Assembly: GCF_000801105.2 (NCBI RefSeq)
Contig: NC_079516.1
Span: 25,457,043-25,521,042 of the forward strand
From: Raphanus sativus
Lineage: Eukaryota; Streptophyta; Magnoliopsida; Brassicales; Brassicaceae
DNA length: 64,000 nt
Direction of reading: 5' to 3'
Shown here in pieces: positions 12,088-23,406 of this stretch (within the stretch, counting starts at the first letter, position 1; each line of letters starts with the position of its first letter). The notes under the pieces were generated by a model that did no database searches, was not told the DNA's origin, and saw nothing but the letters and a program-made list of their open reading frames with translations. The position numbers were made by a program, and so were the translations under genes.

Positions 12088-12501
12088 ATCTCCCCTTTAT
12101 AGCTTTGTGTGCCGATCAAGCACAACATTCTTCTGGTTCAACAACCACGTTCCTCTCTTGGAAACTCCCCCACGAGATGTGCTTTTCTCCCCCATGAGAT
12201 ATGCATTTTCTTGACTTCTCTTAACCAGAAAGTCATCATTCTCCCCATGCTTGATTGCATACTAAGCTAAAACACAGATTCTTAGATGTCAAGCCTTATA
12301 GACAACCCGTCTGCACTCCATGCGTAATCATGATACAGCCTCTACTGTAGCGGAATAGATTACAAGTAATGCATCACGATCTGACGCACCTGTCGAGTTA
12401 CCTCTCGACCCACTTCTGTTGAGGACCTGACTTCCTTCATGCGTCTTCTCCTTGACCATGAGCCCTTTCTTATCCACCCCGAGTGCACTCTGCACTCGTT
12501 G

Positions 12502-13396
12502 CTATAGCCTTGGAGTGATTTCGCTATCACCCTCATGAAGATCATCTCGAATCACTACCTGACGCACTTCGATCTCCTTCCCCTTTGTGCCATGAACAAC
12601 CTCGTGTTCTGACTCCATACTTGATGCTTTTTGATCTTCTTCAAGATCACTCCTACCAGAGCTGCATCCTTCTTCTGATGTCTCCTCCTTGATCTCATTA
12701 AGTAAGCCACTCTTGGCTACGAGCACCTCTTCAACCCTCTTGGGTTTAGTGAACGTCTTGTTCACCCTCTTGGCCATGTTATGCTCTTCTCACGAGTAAA
12801 ACACTCCACCTTCTTGTGTCCAACCTTCCCAGAGAACCAACATCACATCCGATGTTGCTTCTTCATTGGCCTGACACAATTGCTGATGCACCGATCAGCC
12901 TCCTTCCTCGTACCAGATGCACAACCATGCTTTTGTTTCCCATGTCTGACCTTCATGTTGCTGCACTGATGTATTACCTTTGGCTTGTTACTCACAGCTC
13001 CACGCTGTAGTAATTCCTGCCGCACTCCTTGTTGTACGTCCCGACGCATTTCCTGACAAGTCTCTTTGCCTCCACTTTTTGATGTGCTCCCTCGCACGAA
13101 ATGTGACAACCCCTTCTGTTGAACTTCTCCAGTAGCAACTTTCCTCAGCTTACTAACTTCCTGCTCAAGAGACTCGTACTTCTCATTCACAGCCGCAAGT
13201 TCTTCATGAAGTTCTTCAAGGAGCTCGTTCTGCTTCTGAGCCATATCCTCCAATCTCAGGTTCTGATTGTTGACCCTTAACCACTTATTAAGCAGCACTT
13301 GATACTCCTCATCATCTGTACTGAGATCTGAATCATAGGATTAACTAGATCCCTCCTTGCGTGCACCAAATGTAACAAGGTTCACCTTTCCATCTT
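12502..13396 (-). pseudogene. Copia C gag, C-terminal part (coiled coil and basic tail)
   Basis: Continues the gag frame after element A. Blocks at 12843-13298 and 12502-12777 encode a heptad-rich coiled coil (ELLEELHEELAAVNEKYESL) and a charged tail beginning MAKRVNKTFTKPKRVEEV. A stop shortly after the junction (about 13340) and a frame change between the blocks show decay. No pol domain follows; the purine tract and LTR come next. This confirms a gag-only Copia. The upstream half is at 22147-23132. Confidence 0.7.
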
Positions 13397-13991
13397 TGTT
13401 GGGGTCGAAATAGGACAAGGCAAAGTTGGCTTCCAAAATTCCATTTAAAATTATTTACTTAAGAATTTTTTACGGTTTTTCGGAAAAGAAAAACTTTTAC
13501 GAAAAATTTGCGGAAAATCTTGTTTTTAGACAACGATTCTTTAAAAACGACGATTTCCTAATCAACGATTTAAGAAATCAACGATTTCTTAAAAAACAAC
13601 GATTTCTTAAAAAACAACGATTTCTTAATCAACGACTTAAGAAATCAACGATTTTTTAATCAACGACTTGAGAAATCAACGATTTAAGAAAGTAACGATT
13701 TCTTAAAGTCAAACGGAACTTTGTTATCAAAGAACCAAACCTCCGCAAACAAGCATCCTAAGAGAATCGTAACTTTGCGATAGGTTCAAACACTTGGATA
13801 ACGGACCTCAGACCACGGCATAAACCCTTCTTGCTCTCTTTTTACGATTTTTATTTTTATTTTCCGTTATTGTCGTGTTCTGATTGCTTGACGTATGGTT
13901 TCTCAGAAATCCGGGACCTTCTGGGAAATTAGGGTTTTCATAGTTTCCTTATTTATACAAAATATTGACGGTGCGAATTTCGGTTCCCACA
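13397..13991 (+). repeat. Element A 5' LTR, internally deleted
   Basis: 595 bp against 1,440 bp for the partner. The sequences match up to the CAGACCACGGCATAA region and resume at CCTTCTTGCT. About 850 bp containing the palindrome array, the TATA box and the R-region start are missing. Confidence 0.9.
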
Positions 13992-13994
13992 GTT

Positions 13995-14012
13995 TGGCGC
14001 TAGAAGGAAGGG
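13995..14012 (+). other. Element A primer-binding site
   Basis: TGGCGCTAGAAGGAAGGG lies three bases after the LTR. Element B has the nearly identical TGGCGCTAGAAGGAGG in the same position (30662-30677, minus strand). I did not assign the tRNA. Confidence 0.75.
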
Positions 14013-14058
14013 AGATACGGATCAATCTTACTCACAACCAGCTCACGCTCAACCAGAC

Positions 14059-17000
14059 ATGACTAACGACGATTCAACGAACTTGCAAACTCCTTTAAAC
14101 GGAGCATCCAAGGACGCCTTGAACACTCCCGCAGCGGATGTTTCCGCGGCCGACGCACCTGCTAACGCTGCGTCGCTCGACGAGTTTGAAGAAGCTGCTT
14201 TCCGCCTACGAAAAGAGGTCGGAAGAGCATGATAAACTCGTGGGAACCCTGACTGATACACTAAAAATGAATCCTTGCTACTGCCAAGTTAACAGTTGCA
14301 ATTGTAGTACTTGAGATTCAAATCCAGAGGACCAGTCTACACTCTAGTTCTATACGTTTCAGAATCAAGCTAAGAAGAAGATATGATTTGGTTGAAATAG
14401 GCGATAGTAAACAAGCAAAATAAACACGAGATTTATTCAATTAAACAAGAGCTAGCCTAGGGTATTTCATTGGGTGTTGAATTGGAGCCAAACAATTATT
14501 CAAGCGCGATGAAGTGCTTTCTAGAACTCGGATCACTCAGCTGGAACACTCCACTGTCGTGGTAGTGATCGCTTTGCAGATCGATCTCACCACCTAACTG
14601 TCGTTGGGATGAGGATCGATTGCAAGCTTTAGAGAACGGGTCCTATCAGTTCACTTACCACCCTAATATCTACTTTCGCTGATTAGGGATACTAAGCTCA
14701 TTCAATACATGTCAAGTTATCATCCTAAGCGGTTAACTAGGTGATGAACTAGTGATCTAACATCAAGTGATCAGTTTAATGAAAGCAGTAAGAACATTAT
14801 GAATGAAGAACAGTTATGGATCGCTTATCTATGTTTAGCTCATGTCTCAACACCCTAAAAACCCTAGGCGAGCAAGGTCACTACTCGATCATGATGCACA
14901 TAAACAAAGACATAAATCCTGAATAAAATTGCATAAGAACAGAGTATGAAACAAAAGGGTTCAGATGATCTTCTCTATGAGAGGATGGATTCTTCTCCCT
15001 TACAAGTTGCAGATCGCAAATACTCCGTGTTCTCTTGTAAAAACTAGCGTAAGAAAATAGAAAAAATAGATAGGTGGCGTTTTATATGGAGGCGCCAATC
15101 AGAAGAAAAGAGACTAGGGCAACATGGCTTTAATTCCCGAAATAGGAGTTTCCATATTCGTCTGGAACAATCTCCGGATCACTCCGTCTGCTTGTTCCGT
15201 TTGAGAGAGAGCAGTCTCGGGACTGTTCTCTTGAGTGTTCTCCGCAGGAATGCTCCAAAAGGACTTTTTTTCATCAGGCACCTTCTCTTCTTTCTTCTGC
15301 TAACTCCAGACCTGTAAAAGGTCAAAAAGGACTAGACTGACACGGATTAGTGACTTGAAACAAATGAAAACATATACACAATGATGTGAAAAACACCATA
15401 TATCACTGACCAAACAGGTTCAAACCTTAACGACAAGGCCCCGCGCAGTCCTCCCAAGCGGAGCCACGAAACTCCGTGGTAGGAGACTCGAGTTTGCGAC
15501 CCCACACGATAGGCCTGGAACTTCGCAGGAACGTCCTTCCGGACGAAACCCTAGCGAAACATCCCCTGTCGCAAAAGGTAACTCGGAAAAACCTCCGCCG
15601 TCTGAAAAGGACACTGAGGTGAATGAAGTCGAGCGTATCAACTTGGATCTCAGCGATGATTCCGACGAAGACACCGACGTCCATCCAAGGAGAACCCGCA
15701 GCCGTTCGGCTCGGGAGAAGTCTCCGTTCGACAAACCCATGACGGAAGAGGAGGAAAACCTCTATTGGATCGAACATGAGGAACTTGCCGAAAGGCAAAC
15801 CGAGATTACTCGCCGCGAACACCGACAAGCTCGGAAAAACCGCTGGAGAGGATCCCGACATACGTGATCTCCGTGATTACATCACCAAGACTGCCGCGGA
15901 AGTAAGGGCCGTGAAATCGCAGCTCCACCACGCCACAAGTGCTGCCCCATAAATCGACAGGCTGCTCGAGGTGGCCTGTAAAACGCCCTTCACCGCGCGG
16001 AGCTCCAAGACTAAGGTGTATAATCCGGGGAAGCTCAAGATACCAATGTACAACGGTACGACCGACCCAAAGGTGCATCTCCAGGCGTTCCATATCACTA
16101 TGGGAAGAGCCAGGCTTAGAGAAAGTGAGAAAAACGCTGGTTACTGTCGCATGTTCGTCGAAAATCTCGAAGGTGCGGAACTTGAATGGTTCTCCCGGTT
16201 GAAGCGAAACTCCATCGGAAGCTTTCGCCAACTCGCATCGGAATTCCTCCTCAAATACTCTATGTTCATCGATAGAGAAACTTCCGATGTCGATCTCTGG
16301 AGCTTAACCCAGGAAGAGGGCGAGTCTCTCCGAGAGTTCATAAGCCGTTTCAAACTGATCATGGCGAAGGTCAGCGGAATCAGCGACAAAGTCGCCATCG
16401 ACGCGCTCAGGAAGGCGCTCTGGTACAAATCGAAGTTCAGAAAGTGGATAACGCTCGAAAAAACTCGCACGATCCAGGACGCCCTCCACAAAGCCTCAGA
16501 TTACATAATGATCGAAGAGGAGGGGAAAGTCCTGTCGCAAAAACATAAGCCGACAAGGAACTCTTCGAAAGACGTGGATCCGAAATCAAAGAAGAAAACC
16601 TCTCGTAACAACAAGTACGTCCATCACGAGGGGGAAGAACTCCAATGCGCACACAACTACGTGATCAATCCGGAGCAGGACAGGACTTCGGGAAATAAGT
16701 GGAACCGTATTCAGAGTTATGACAAAAACGTCTACTGCGATTTCCATCAGACCGAAGGTCACTCCACAACCAACTGCAAAGTCGTAGGGGCAAGGCTTGC
16801 CGCGAAGCTGCTTGCTGGAGAACTCTCTGGAGTAACCAGCGTTAAGGATTTAATCCTCGACTCCGACCGTCCGCCAAAAACCAATAAGAATTCTCCCACG
16901 GAAAACTCGTCGCCGAGAAATCAGGCCGGGGAAAAACGCGAGAGAAGATCGGACGACAGAGGGAATGATAATTCCCGCAGGAGGGTAAACATGATCATGG

Positions 17001-17806
17001 GAGAATCCCAATACTGCAAGGACTCGGTCTCGGCCATCAAAGCCTACCAACTGAAAGCCGAGTCAACTGCGAAGTATCCCCCACGGTCTCCTCCTCGAGA
17101 CGGGCAGAACGCCTCAATCACGTTCACGGAAGAAGAGGCTTGCGGAATCGACCAGCCTCACTGCGACCCCTTGGTCATTGATCTCGTAATAAGAGATCTC
17201 GAAGTCGCAAGAATACTCATCGACACCGGAAGCACGGTAAACCTAATCTTCCGCGATACCCTAAGAAGGATGGGCGTCGAGCTCGGAGAAGTCACCCCGG
17301 TACCAAAACCGCTCACGGGCTTCTCCGGACAAACGTCCATGACCCTAGGATCAATTCAGCTACCCGTCATAGCAAAAAACGTTACCAAGGTAGTTGACTT
17401 CGCGGTGGTAGATAGCCCGGCTATTTACAACGCGGTTATGGGAACTCCAAGGCTAAACGCCATGAAGACCGTTCCCTCGACTTATCACTTGGGCGTCAAA
17501 TTCCCAACCAGGACTGGAATCGCCGCAATCTGGGGTTGTCAAAAACAATCGCGACTTTGTTTCCTAGCGGAGCATAAGTTGAGGCAGATCACGACGACCT
17601 CCACAGTTAAACGGAAGCGAACTCAGCCTTCCGCCGAGGATGCCCTGACGAAGGACACAGAGACATCTCCCGCGGAAGCAGATACGGAAATCGGAACCAT
17701 CTCCAACTCCGAAGACAACGTCACAACTCAGCAGGAAGAGGAAAATCCCGAGGTGAACGTCGACCCCGCAACTAAAGCGGTCGACGAAAAAACAACCGAC
17801 GAGTAA
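14059..17806 (+). pseudogene. Element A gag-protease polyprotein, interrupted
   Basis: The structural gene of a Gypsy-type element: gag packages element RNA and the retropepsin would cleave the polyprotein. The ATG at 14059 starts a short N-terminal part that is cut by a 1.16-kb insertion (about 14262-15424). The frame resumes near 15426, shifts near 15860, has an in-frame TAA at 15950-15952, then is open from 15971 to 17806. That part holds the gag core ([20 protein letters not shown]), a CHHC finger-like motif ([14 protein letters not shown]) and the protease motif [13 protein letters not shown]. It ends after the protease with an acidic tail; no RT follows. Element B carries the same gene, so the early stop point is a family feature rather than a truncation of this copy. 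Confidence 0.85.
14262..15424. mobile_element. Unclassified 1.16-kb insertion in element A gag
   Basis: Element B has continuous gag sequence here (rough match ...GATACCTTAAC...), whereas A is interrupted between GATAC and CTTAACG by non-coding DNA. No clear terminal repeats, TSD or coding frame were found. The sequence contains many short direct motifs (GATCGATC, CACTGTCG). It may be a decayed LTR or other non-autonomous element. The boundaries are good to about 10 bp. Confidence 0.6.
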
Positions 17807-18905
17807 ACACACTCGCGGCATAAACAGAACTACGAGATGGCTTGATCCTCGAAAGATGTACGTAGGCAGCCCGTCGAAACCCGGCGATTTCAGCTATCCC
17901 CCTCGCCAAAGGGGGGGGGGAGTGGGTGCGTATACTCGTATACTCCCACAAAAAAAAAGCTGCACTTGTATTCGAAATTTTCGAAACTTTTTCAATAAAA
18001 TTCACTTTTTCAATCTGTCGATTCCTAACACATAAATACTCCGGAAAAGAAAAAATGTATCCTCAAGAAAACACGAGACGTCATAGTTTTCACTGAAGAT
18101 ATTTAGTTCGTATCATCCGTCAAAATAGTCCATCCGCGACTTTAAACATTTTATCAAAATAGTCCGTCCGCGACTTTAAAACAACAATTAAAATAGTCCC
18201 TCCGCGACTTTAAAAACAAAAACAAACCCGTCGATTGGCCCCGACGGGCAAATACAGAAACGTTTCACTTAAACAAATTCGTAGTCAGATCTTTTCACAA
18301 GATCCTCTTACATCCGACCAGGATACCATAGCGCGCTATACAAGAAAATCGAAATTTCGTCCAGCACTTCGCAAAGGAAGTAGCTCGGTTCGTACCTAGA
18401 CAAATCATATAAGCCGATAACACTTCGCAGATTTTAAAACGGTACGAATCAGGTCAAAATCACAAACATGCAAAACGGAAGCCGATCAGTCATTGCATAG
18501 CCTTGAAGCTGAGAGTAGACCTAGGTCTTGCCCTAAGCCCAGTCTTGCTGGCACTTAACATCTCACAGACATAGTATCAAATACGAGATCCCAAAATATG
18601 TATCTTATCGCTTACACCTAAAACGCTCGCTAAAAAGTAGCATATGGACCAATCGACAAATTAAGAGTTAGAATACGAAATGACTACTCGCATTCTGCCC
18701 TCTACACTTAGCGAAAGTTTAAATCAGATCATAAGACGTAAATCACCGAAAACTTACTTCATATTTATATAAAATCCGCACAAAGGCGGCAGGGATTCGA
18801 AGCCTTAAAAGGCCAGTCCCGAAATACATAAAATTACGCAACCTATTACAGCCACACTTGGCCACAAAAATACAAAGATAAGGTGAAAATATTTTCCCGA
18901 TAAAT
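17807..18905. other. Spacer between convergent genes of element A
   Basis: Non-coding DNA between the end of gag-protease and the end of the antisense gene. It is collinear in reverse orientation with 27056-28100 of element B, including GATGGCTTGATCCTCG and a GCGCGCTATAC block, so it is part of the element. It includes a G run near 17910. Confidence 0.7.
18122..18214 (+). repeat. Three tandem 34-bp units in the element A spacer
   Basis: The core AAAATAGTCC.TCCGCGACTTTAAA starts at 18122, 18156 and 18190. Element B has two copies of the same core (reverse orientation, starts 27695 and 27728, period 33). Confidence 0.85.
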
Positions 18906-20471
18906 TCAGTAGAGGATAAATTCGTCCGACGACAAAGTTCCGAACTCCGTTGGATAAGTCACCTCATCATCACCTCCCTCCGCTTTGGTCGCGACCTCCA
19001 CCGTGTCAGGAGAAACTGGGATCGGCTCCCAGAGTCCCCAGATCCTTTCCTCGATAGGGGGAACAAGCGACTCGGCGTGAACGTTGTCCTTCATGCCACC
19101 CTGCATAAGGCTCAACTCCTCTTTGTAAACATAATCCCTCTGCTGAGTCCTCGTGAGAGCTCAAACCGAGCCACAACACTCGCGAAAATCGCCTACCGCA
19201 GCATCGGCCGCCCGGAGATTGTAATACTCCTCCTGGAATCGCGTCGTCCGATTCTGCATCTCGGTGGCCTTCTCCCGCTTGGCCTGCCTCCTCGCTCGGT
19301 GAATCGCTCTAGCATGGTCGGCCTCCGCCCTTAAATTCCGTTCTAAGGTCTCCTCCTGGAGTCGCGCCAAATCATTCGCATTCTTCTCCGCTTTGAAGCG
19401 CCAAATCCGCGACTCTCTCTGGCTATCCACCAACGCCGAGCCGAGATTGTTCATCGCCTGCAAAATTCGAGAAACAAAATTTTTATTTTTACAAAGATAA
19501 AAAATACTATCGAATAATAAGGAAAATACGAGAATAATTAAAGACTGACCCTGTTAACTACGCGAGAAGTCTCCGCCAGTACTTCAGGCCTCTCCGTTTC
19601 TTCCACAAAGGGAGACAGATTAGGATGATCAGGAAGACCAGAAAAGAAGTCGTCAAAATTGGGCATTGGTGCATCACTCGAACCACTCCCATCGCCAAAG
19701 CCAAGAGACGGATCCCATCCCGGAAGTGGAGAATCGTCGGCGGGAAAGTCGTGATCCTCGACCTCGATGTCTTTATCTTTTCGCGGTACCTCAGGCGATC
19801 TCTCGACTGGAACGCGCTCCGGGAGATGCTCGACAGGAGAAAAATCAATCTCACCTTCCGCCTCGAAGTCGGAGTGGACCGTTCGGATCGCCTTCCGAAC
19901 CCTATGACGGGTAAAACTGGTCCACCAATGATCATCGCTCCTAAGCGCGTATCTCACCTCCATAATGTCCCTAGGCCAGGGATGGACCACGCTGATGTAC
20001 GCGGACAATAATCTAAGGAATCGTCGGCCAGGGATGGACCACGGTCCAGTACGCGGACAATAATCTAAGGAATCGGAAACCAAATATGGCAACGCGTCAA
20101 AACGGCCTCGTAACACGTGAAGTAGCCTTCCGGAGGATGGTCGGCGCTTTCTCCGACCTTAGGAATCCGGAACTCAACCGCATCCGGGACTCCGGAAAAT
20201 TTCCGAAGCGTCTCAAGAAAAAGATCGGTGGTCTTACTCGGTAGGAGGGCCCCCGCTCTCCGAGATCGGCAGATCTGAAACTTTTCTTCTCTGAGACGTT
20301 TGATACGATCACTGCTTGCTTTCCAATACGCATCACATTTCGCCGCATTTGGAGGAAACTCGAATCGGCTTTCGGGACGAGGAGCTCTTCATCCTGATTG
20401 CAATCGGGAGAAGAAGTCACGGGAGTCTTCTTCTTAGAAGACTTCTTTCCGCTTCGAAACAACTTTGACAT
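18906..20471 (-). pseudogene. Element A antisense gene (putative gypsy-type transposon protein), degraded
   Basis: Reads against gag. The start at 20471 gives a lysine/serine-rich leader (MSKLFRSGKKSSKKK). The frame then shifts into a segment with PPEGYFTCYEA and WFPIP, the hallmark of the plant family named 'putative gypsy type transposon' (Pfam Transposase_28, from memory). It hits a stop just after WFPIP, and a local 55-bp duplication (about 19980-20072) and a deletion remove most of that domain. A likely intron lies at 19458-19549 (GTCAGT...TTTTGCAG). Exon 2 encodes an alanine/arginine-rich coiled coil (SALVDSQRESRIWRFKAEK) and an acidic tail with VPPIEERIWGLWEP. Element B has the same gene in better condition. 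Its function is unknown. Confidence 0.75.
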
Positions 20472-20572
20472 TTTGAAGGATTTTCTTTCTAAATTTTTTT
20501 TTTTTATGAGAAAATTCTTTAAAGAAAGTCTTATGAAAGATGGGTGAGTAAAAATGAAAGAGTTACCCCCTC

Positions 20573-20581
20573 TTTTATAAA
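20573..20581 (-). promoter_or_regulatory. TATA box of the element A antisense gene
   Basis: On the minus strand GTTTATAAAAG lies about 100 bp before the ATG at 20471. Element B has CCTATAAAG at the equivalent place (25146-25151, 91 bp before its ATG). Conservation in both copies supports an internal antisense promoter outside the LTR. Confidence 0.6.
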
Positions 20582-20839
20582 CTTCAGGATTTACTATTCG
20601 AGTTCGGACTTTTGGATACCAACTTGGCCTAAAAACTCGCCTAAACTCGCCAAACCATGCGACATAATCTCGTCAACCCACGATTCTACCGCACTGGGAG
20701 GCTAACTGTTGGGGTCGAAATCGGACAAGGCAAAGTTGGCTTCCAAAATTCCGTTTAAAATTATTTACTTAAGAATTTTTACGGTTTTTCGGAAAAGAAA
20801 AACTTATACGAAAAATTTGCGGAAAAATCTTGTTTTTAA

Positions 20840-21005
20840 GACAACGATTCTTTAAAAACGACGATTTCCTAATCAACGATTTAAGAAATCAACAATTTCT
20901 TAAAAAACAACGATTTCTTAATCAACGACTTAAGAAATCAACGATTTATTAATCAACGACTTGAGAAATCAACGATTTAAGAAAGTAACGATTTCTTAAA
21001 GTCAA
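20840..21005 (+). repeat. AACGATTT/TTAAGAAATC short repeats in the LTR
   Basis: Tandem imperfect units alternating CAACGATTTCTTAA and its near-complement TTAAGAAATC. The same block occurs at 13530-13705 and 45425-45575 with different copy numbers. Confidence 0.75.
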
Positions 21006-21151
21006 ACGGAACTTTGTTATCAAAGGACCAAACCTCCGCAAACAAGCATCCTAAGAGAATCGTAACTTTGCGATTGGTTCAAACACTTGGATAACGGTCC
21101 TCAGACCACGTCATAAGCCCGATCACAATGGCAATCGAGTCACGAACGAGA

Positions 21152-21312
21152 GCTGGGTTGCTATAGCGAACGGATCACGAAACCACGCTCGGTCGCTATA
21201 GCGACCGAGCTACGATTACAGCTCGGTCGCTATAGCGACCGAGCTGCGGATAGATCTCGGTCGCTATAGCGACCGAGCTGCGGGCAAAGTTCGGTCGCTA
21301 TAGCGATCGAGC
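21152..21312. repeat. Palindrome array, 34-bp period, in element A 3' LTR
   Basis: Perfect or near-perfect dyads built on the half-site GCTCGGTCGCTA are centred at 21198.5, 21232.5, 21266.5 and 21300.5, exactly 34 bp apart. A degenerate fifth is centred at 21163.5. Each could extrude a hairpin with a 10-13 bp stem. Solo LTR D has only two of these units. Confidence 0.92.
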
Positions 21313-21758
21313 GTTCGTACATCGATCATTCTCCGAAACGTCCGAAGTCTTCCGAAACGACGATACGACGTAAAGCTATGCATTCTCGACTATCCGTATA
21401 ACCGTTCTCTGCAACTCTCGACTATCTGTTTCTTGATCTCTCGATCAAATGGAATCGTCCGTTTGGTTTAAGATAAAACCGCGGAAACTTAACCTTATCG
21501 GAGAAATCGTAAAAACGTCTCAAATCAAAAATACGGCCCAAAGGGGTCCAAAACTTGATTCGAGGCCCACTTACGATTTCTTAAAAACCCATAAACCTTA
21601 TGACAGTTTATGCTTGGAGGATAAGCATTTGTTTCCGCAGAAAAAATGGAATCTTTCCGCATATAATCATGAAGATCGGAAAAAATGGAATATTTCCATT
21701 TTTTCGACTATGACGGCTTAAAGGCAAAAGGGGGAAGCGTAAACCGACCTTAGAGGGA

Positions 21759-21767
21759 GTATATAAG
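21759..21767 (+). promoter_or_regulatory. TATA box of element A LTR
   Basis: GTATATAAGG, followed about 60 bp later by the conserved AACTTAGCACTTAGAGCAAT leader. Identical context in solo LTR D (about 46239). Confidence 0.65.
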
Positions 21768-22146
21768 GAGTTCAAGGCGAGAGGCATAGAGGCATGACTT
21801 TTCCAGAGCAACTTAGCACTTAGAGCAATTTAGGCAACTTTCAGTTTTTATTTTTCGAGCTGCGACTCAATTAGGTTTAGCCACCTTCGGGTATTAGAAC
21901 TAGGATTTCGCCGACAGCTCTCGTAGCCGAAGCACGTTGTCCTGTTGTTGTCACGCTCATACGCAGATTCGGAATAAAATCCTTCTTGCTATCTTTTTAC
22001 GATTTTTATTTTTATTTTCCGTTATTATCGTATTCTGAGTGCTTGACGTGTGGTTTCTCAGAAATCCCGGACCTTCTTGGAAAATAGGGTTTTCCTAGTT
22101 TCCTTATTTATACGAAATATTGACGGTGCGAATTTCGGTTCCCACA

Positions 22147-23132
22147 ATCTTCTTCAGACTCTGAATCATCAGACGACTGCATTGGACTACCTTTTCTCTT
22201 CTTTGAGTTTTGACATTCACGCCGTGTGTTTCCAACACCTCTACAATCAGAGCACTTGAGCTCTCTTCGGTGTACCACCGGACAGTCAGCCCTTATATGA
22301 CCAACTCCTTCACACTCGTAGCACCTGAGTGGTTCCCTCCTTTTGCTACTTTCACGACCACCTCCCTGGTGACCATACTAAGCCCTTAAAATATTTGGCC
22401 AACATACCCATGACATCTTCAATATTCACAGATCCATCACCACCTTTATTAGATACAAGGGCTATACTCCCTGGCGTACCTCCTGATGTACCGACCGAGC
22501 TACTGCCCGCTTCCATCTCTTCCGCCTTCAGCATACCCACTACCTTGTCAAACTTGAGCTCATCCGTGTTTGCAGTCATATTCAGGACCGCCTTGTGAGC
22601 TCCAAACCTCCCTAGAAGACAGTGTAGCAACTTCTTCACTAGCTTCTTATCTTTGTACTTCTTTCCAAGTACACATGCTTCATGCGCCATAGCACTGAGT
22701 TTGGCACTGAAGCTCACCACAGTATCTGCATCTGACCACCTGAGATTCTCAAACTGCGATCCAAGATGATCCTGAAGTATCCTCTTGACACTGTCATCTC
22801 CTTCAAACGAATTCAACAGGATCTCCCACGCCTCTTTAGCTGAAGTACTCCCCTGAATCAGCTGAAAATGCTCTACTTCAACAGCTCCAAAAATCACCGA
22901 CAACGCCTTTGCATTAAACTTTGATGCATTGCGCTCTACCTCTGACCACCTCCTTTGGCTTAGGCTTCTTCCCATCTGCTGTGACTATGGTAGGCTCCTC
23001 CCAACCAGTCTCCACAGCTGTCCACGCATCTTCATTGATTCCTCGAATCAACTGCTTCATGCGAGCCTTCCAATGACCACACTAGTCCGCATTCAACATG
23101 GTTGCCTTCTGCACAGAAACAACCGTGTCCAT
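22147..23132 (-). pseudogene. Copia C gag, N-terminal part (UBN2-type gag and zinc knuckle)
   Basis: The ATG at 23130-23132 follows the tRNA-Met primer site. The frame shows a DUF4219/UBN2-type Copia gag (HWKARMKQLIRGI, then AKEAWEILLNSFEGDDSVKR). It ends with a CCHC zinc knuckle CYECEGVGHIRADC near 22300 and a second Cys motif. Defects are a TAG shortly after the start (in a GHWKA context), a frame change near 22960, and another stop near 22350. At 22147 it is cut by element A and resumes at 13396. No integrase or RT is encoded in either part. Confidence 0.82.
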
Positions 23133-23166
23133 CTTCACCTCTAGGATCACACCAGTAACTTAGGTG

Positions 23167-23182
23167 ACCCGCTCTGATACCA
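23167..23182 (-). other. Copia C primer-binding site (initiator tRNA-Met)
   Basis: Minus-strand TGGTATCAGAGCGGGT, complementary to the 3' end of plant initiator tRNA-Met, two bases inside the 5' LTR that starts at 23185. It is not a tRNA gene. Confidence 0.9.
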
Positions 23183-23406
23183 CTTGTTAGTGAAAAGATG
23201 ACACCACAATATTACTGCAGAAGGTAAACCAAAAGAGACAAATACACAAGTAAACACCAAAGATTTTATTAGAATCTCCTTTAAACAATCTTTACAAGAC
23301 TTGCTTATTCAGCTTTTACACGTCTAGTGTTAACACCCTAACACACGTCACTGAAGGATTCCTAAGCTACCTGCTTATGTCTCTCTACTGTCAAGTACTT
23401 CGGCCA

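Larger units (their letters stand above)
13397..22146 (+). mobile_element. Gypsy-type non-autonomous retrotransposon A, nested in Copia C, TSD ATCTT
   Basis: Flanked by ATCTT at 13392-13396 and 22147-22151. LTRs are 13397-13991 (shortened) and 20707-22146, each TGTTGGGGTCG...GGTTCCCACA. Order: LTR, primer-binding site, gag-protease gene, spacer with 34-bp repeats, convergent antisense gene, purine tract, LTR. There is no RT, RNase H or integrase. The primer site and the extra antisense ORF resemble Tat-lineage Ty3/Gypsy elements (inference). Confidence 0.92.
20707..22146 (+). repeat. Element A 3' LTR (full length)
   Basis: 1,440 bp, TGTTGGGG...TTCCCACA, preceded by a weak purine tract (ACTGGGAGGCTAAC). 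It contains AACGATTTCTTAA-type repeats near the start, the palindrome array at 21152-21312 and a TATA box near 21760. Confidence 0.92.

Noticed and set aside
14255..14265. CACTA at the left edge of the insertion in element A gag
   Set aside because: No TAGTG at the other edge and no 3-bp TSD; part of it belongs to gag sequence.
15806..16231. Long minus-strand frame over element A gag
   Set aside because: Shadow of the conserved gag frame; no independent features.
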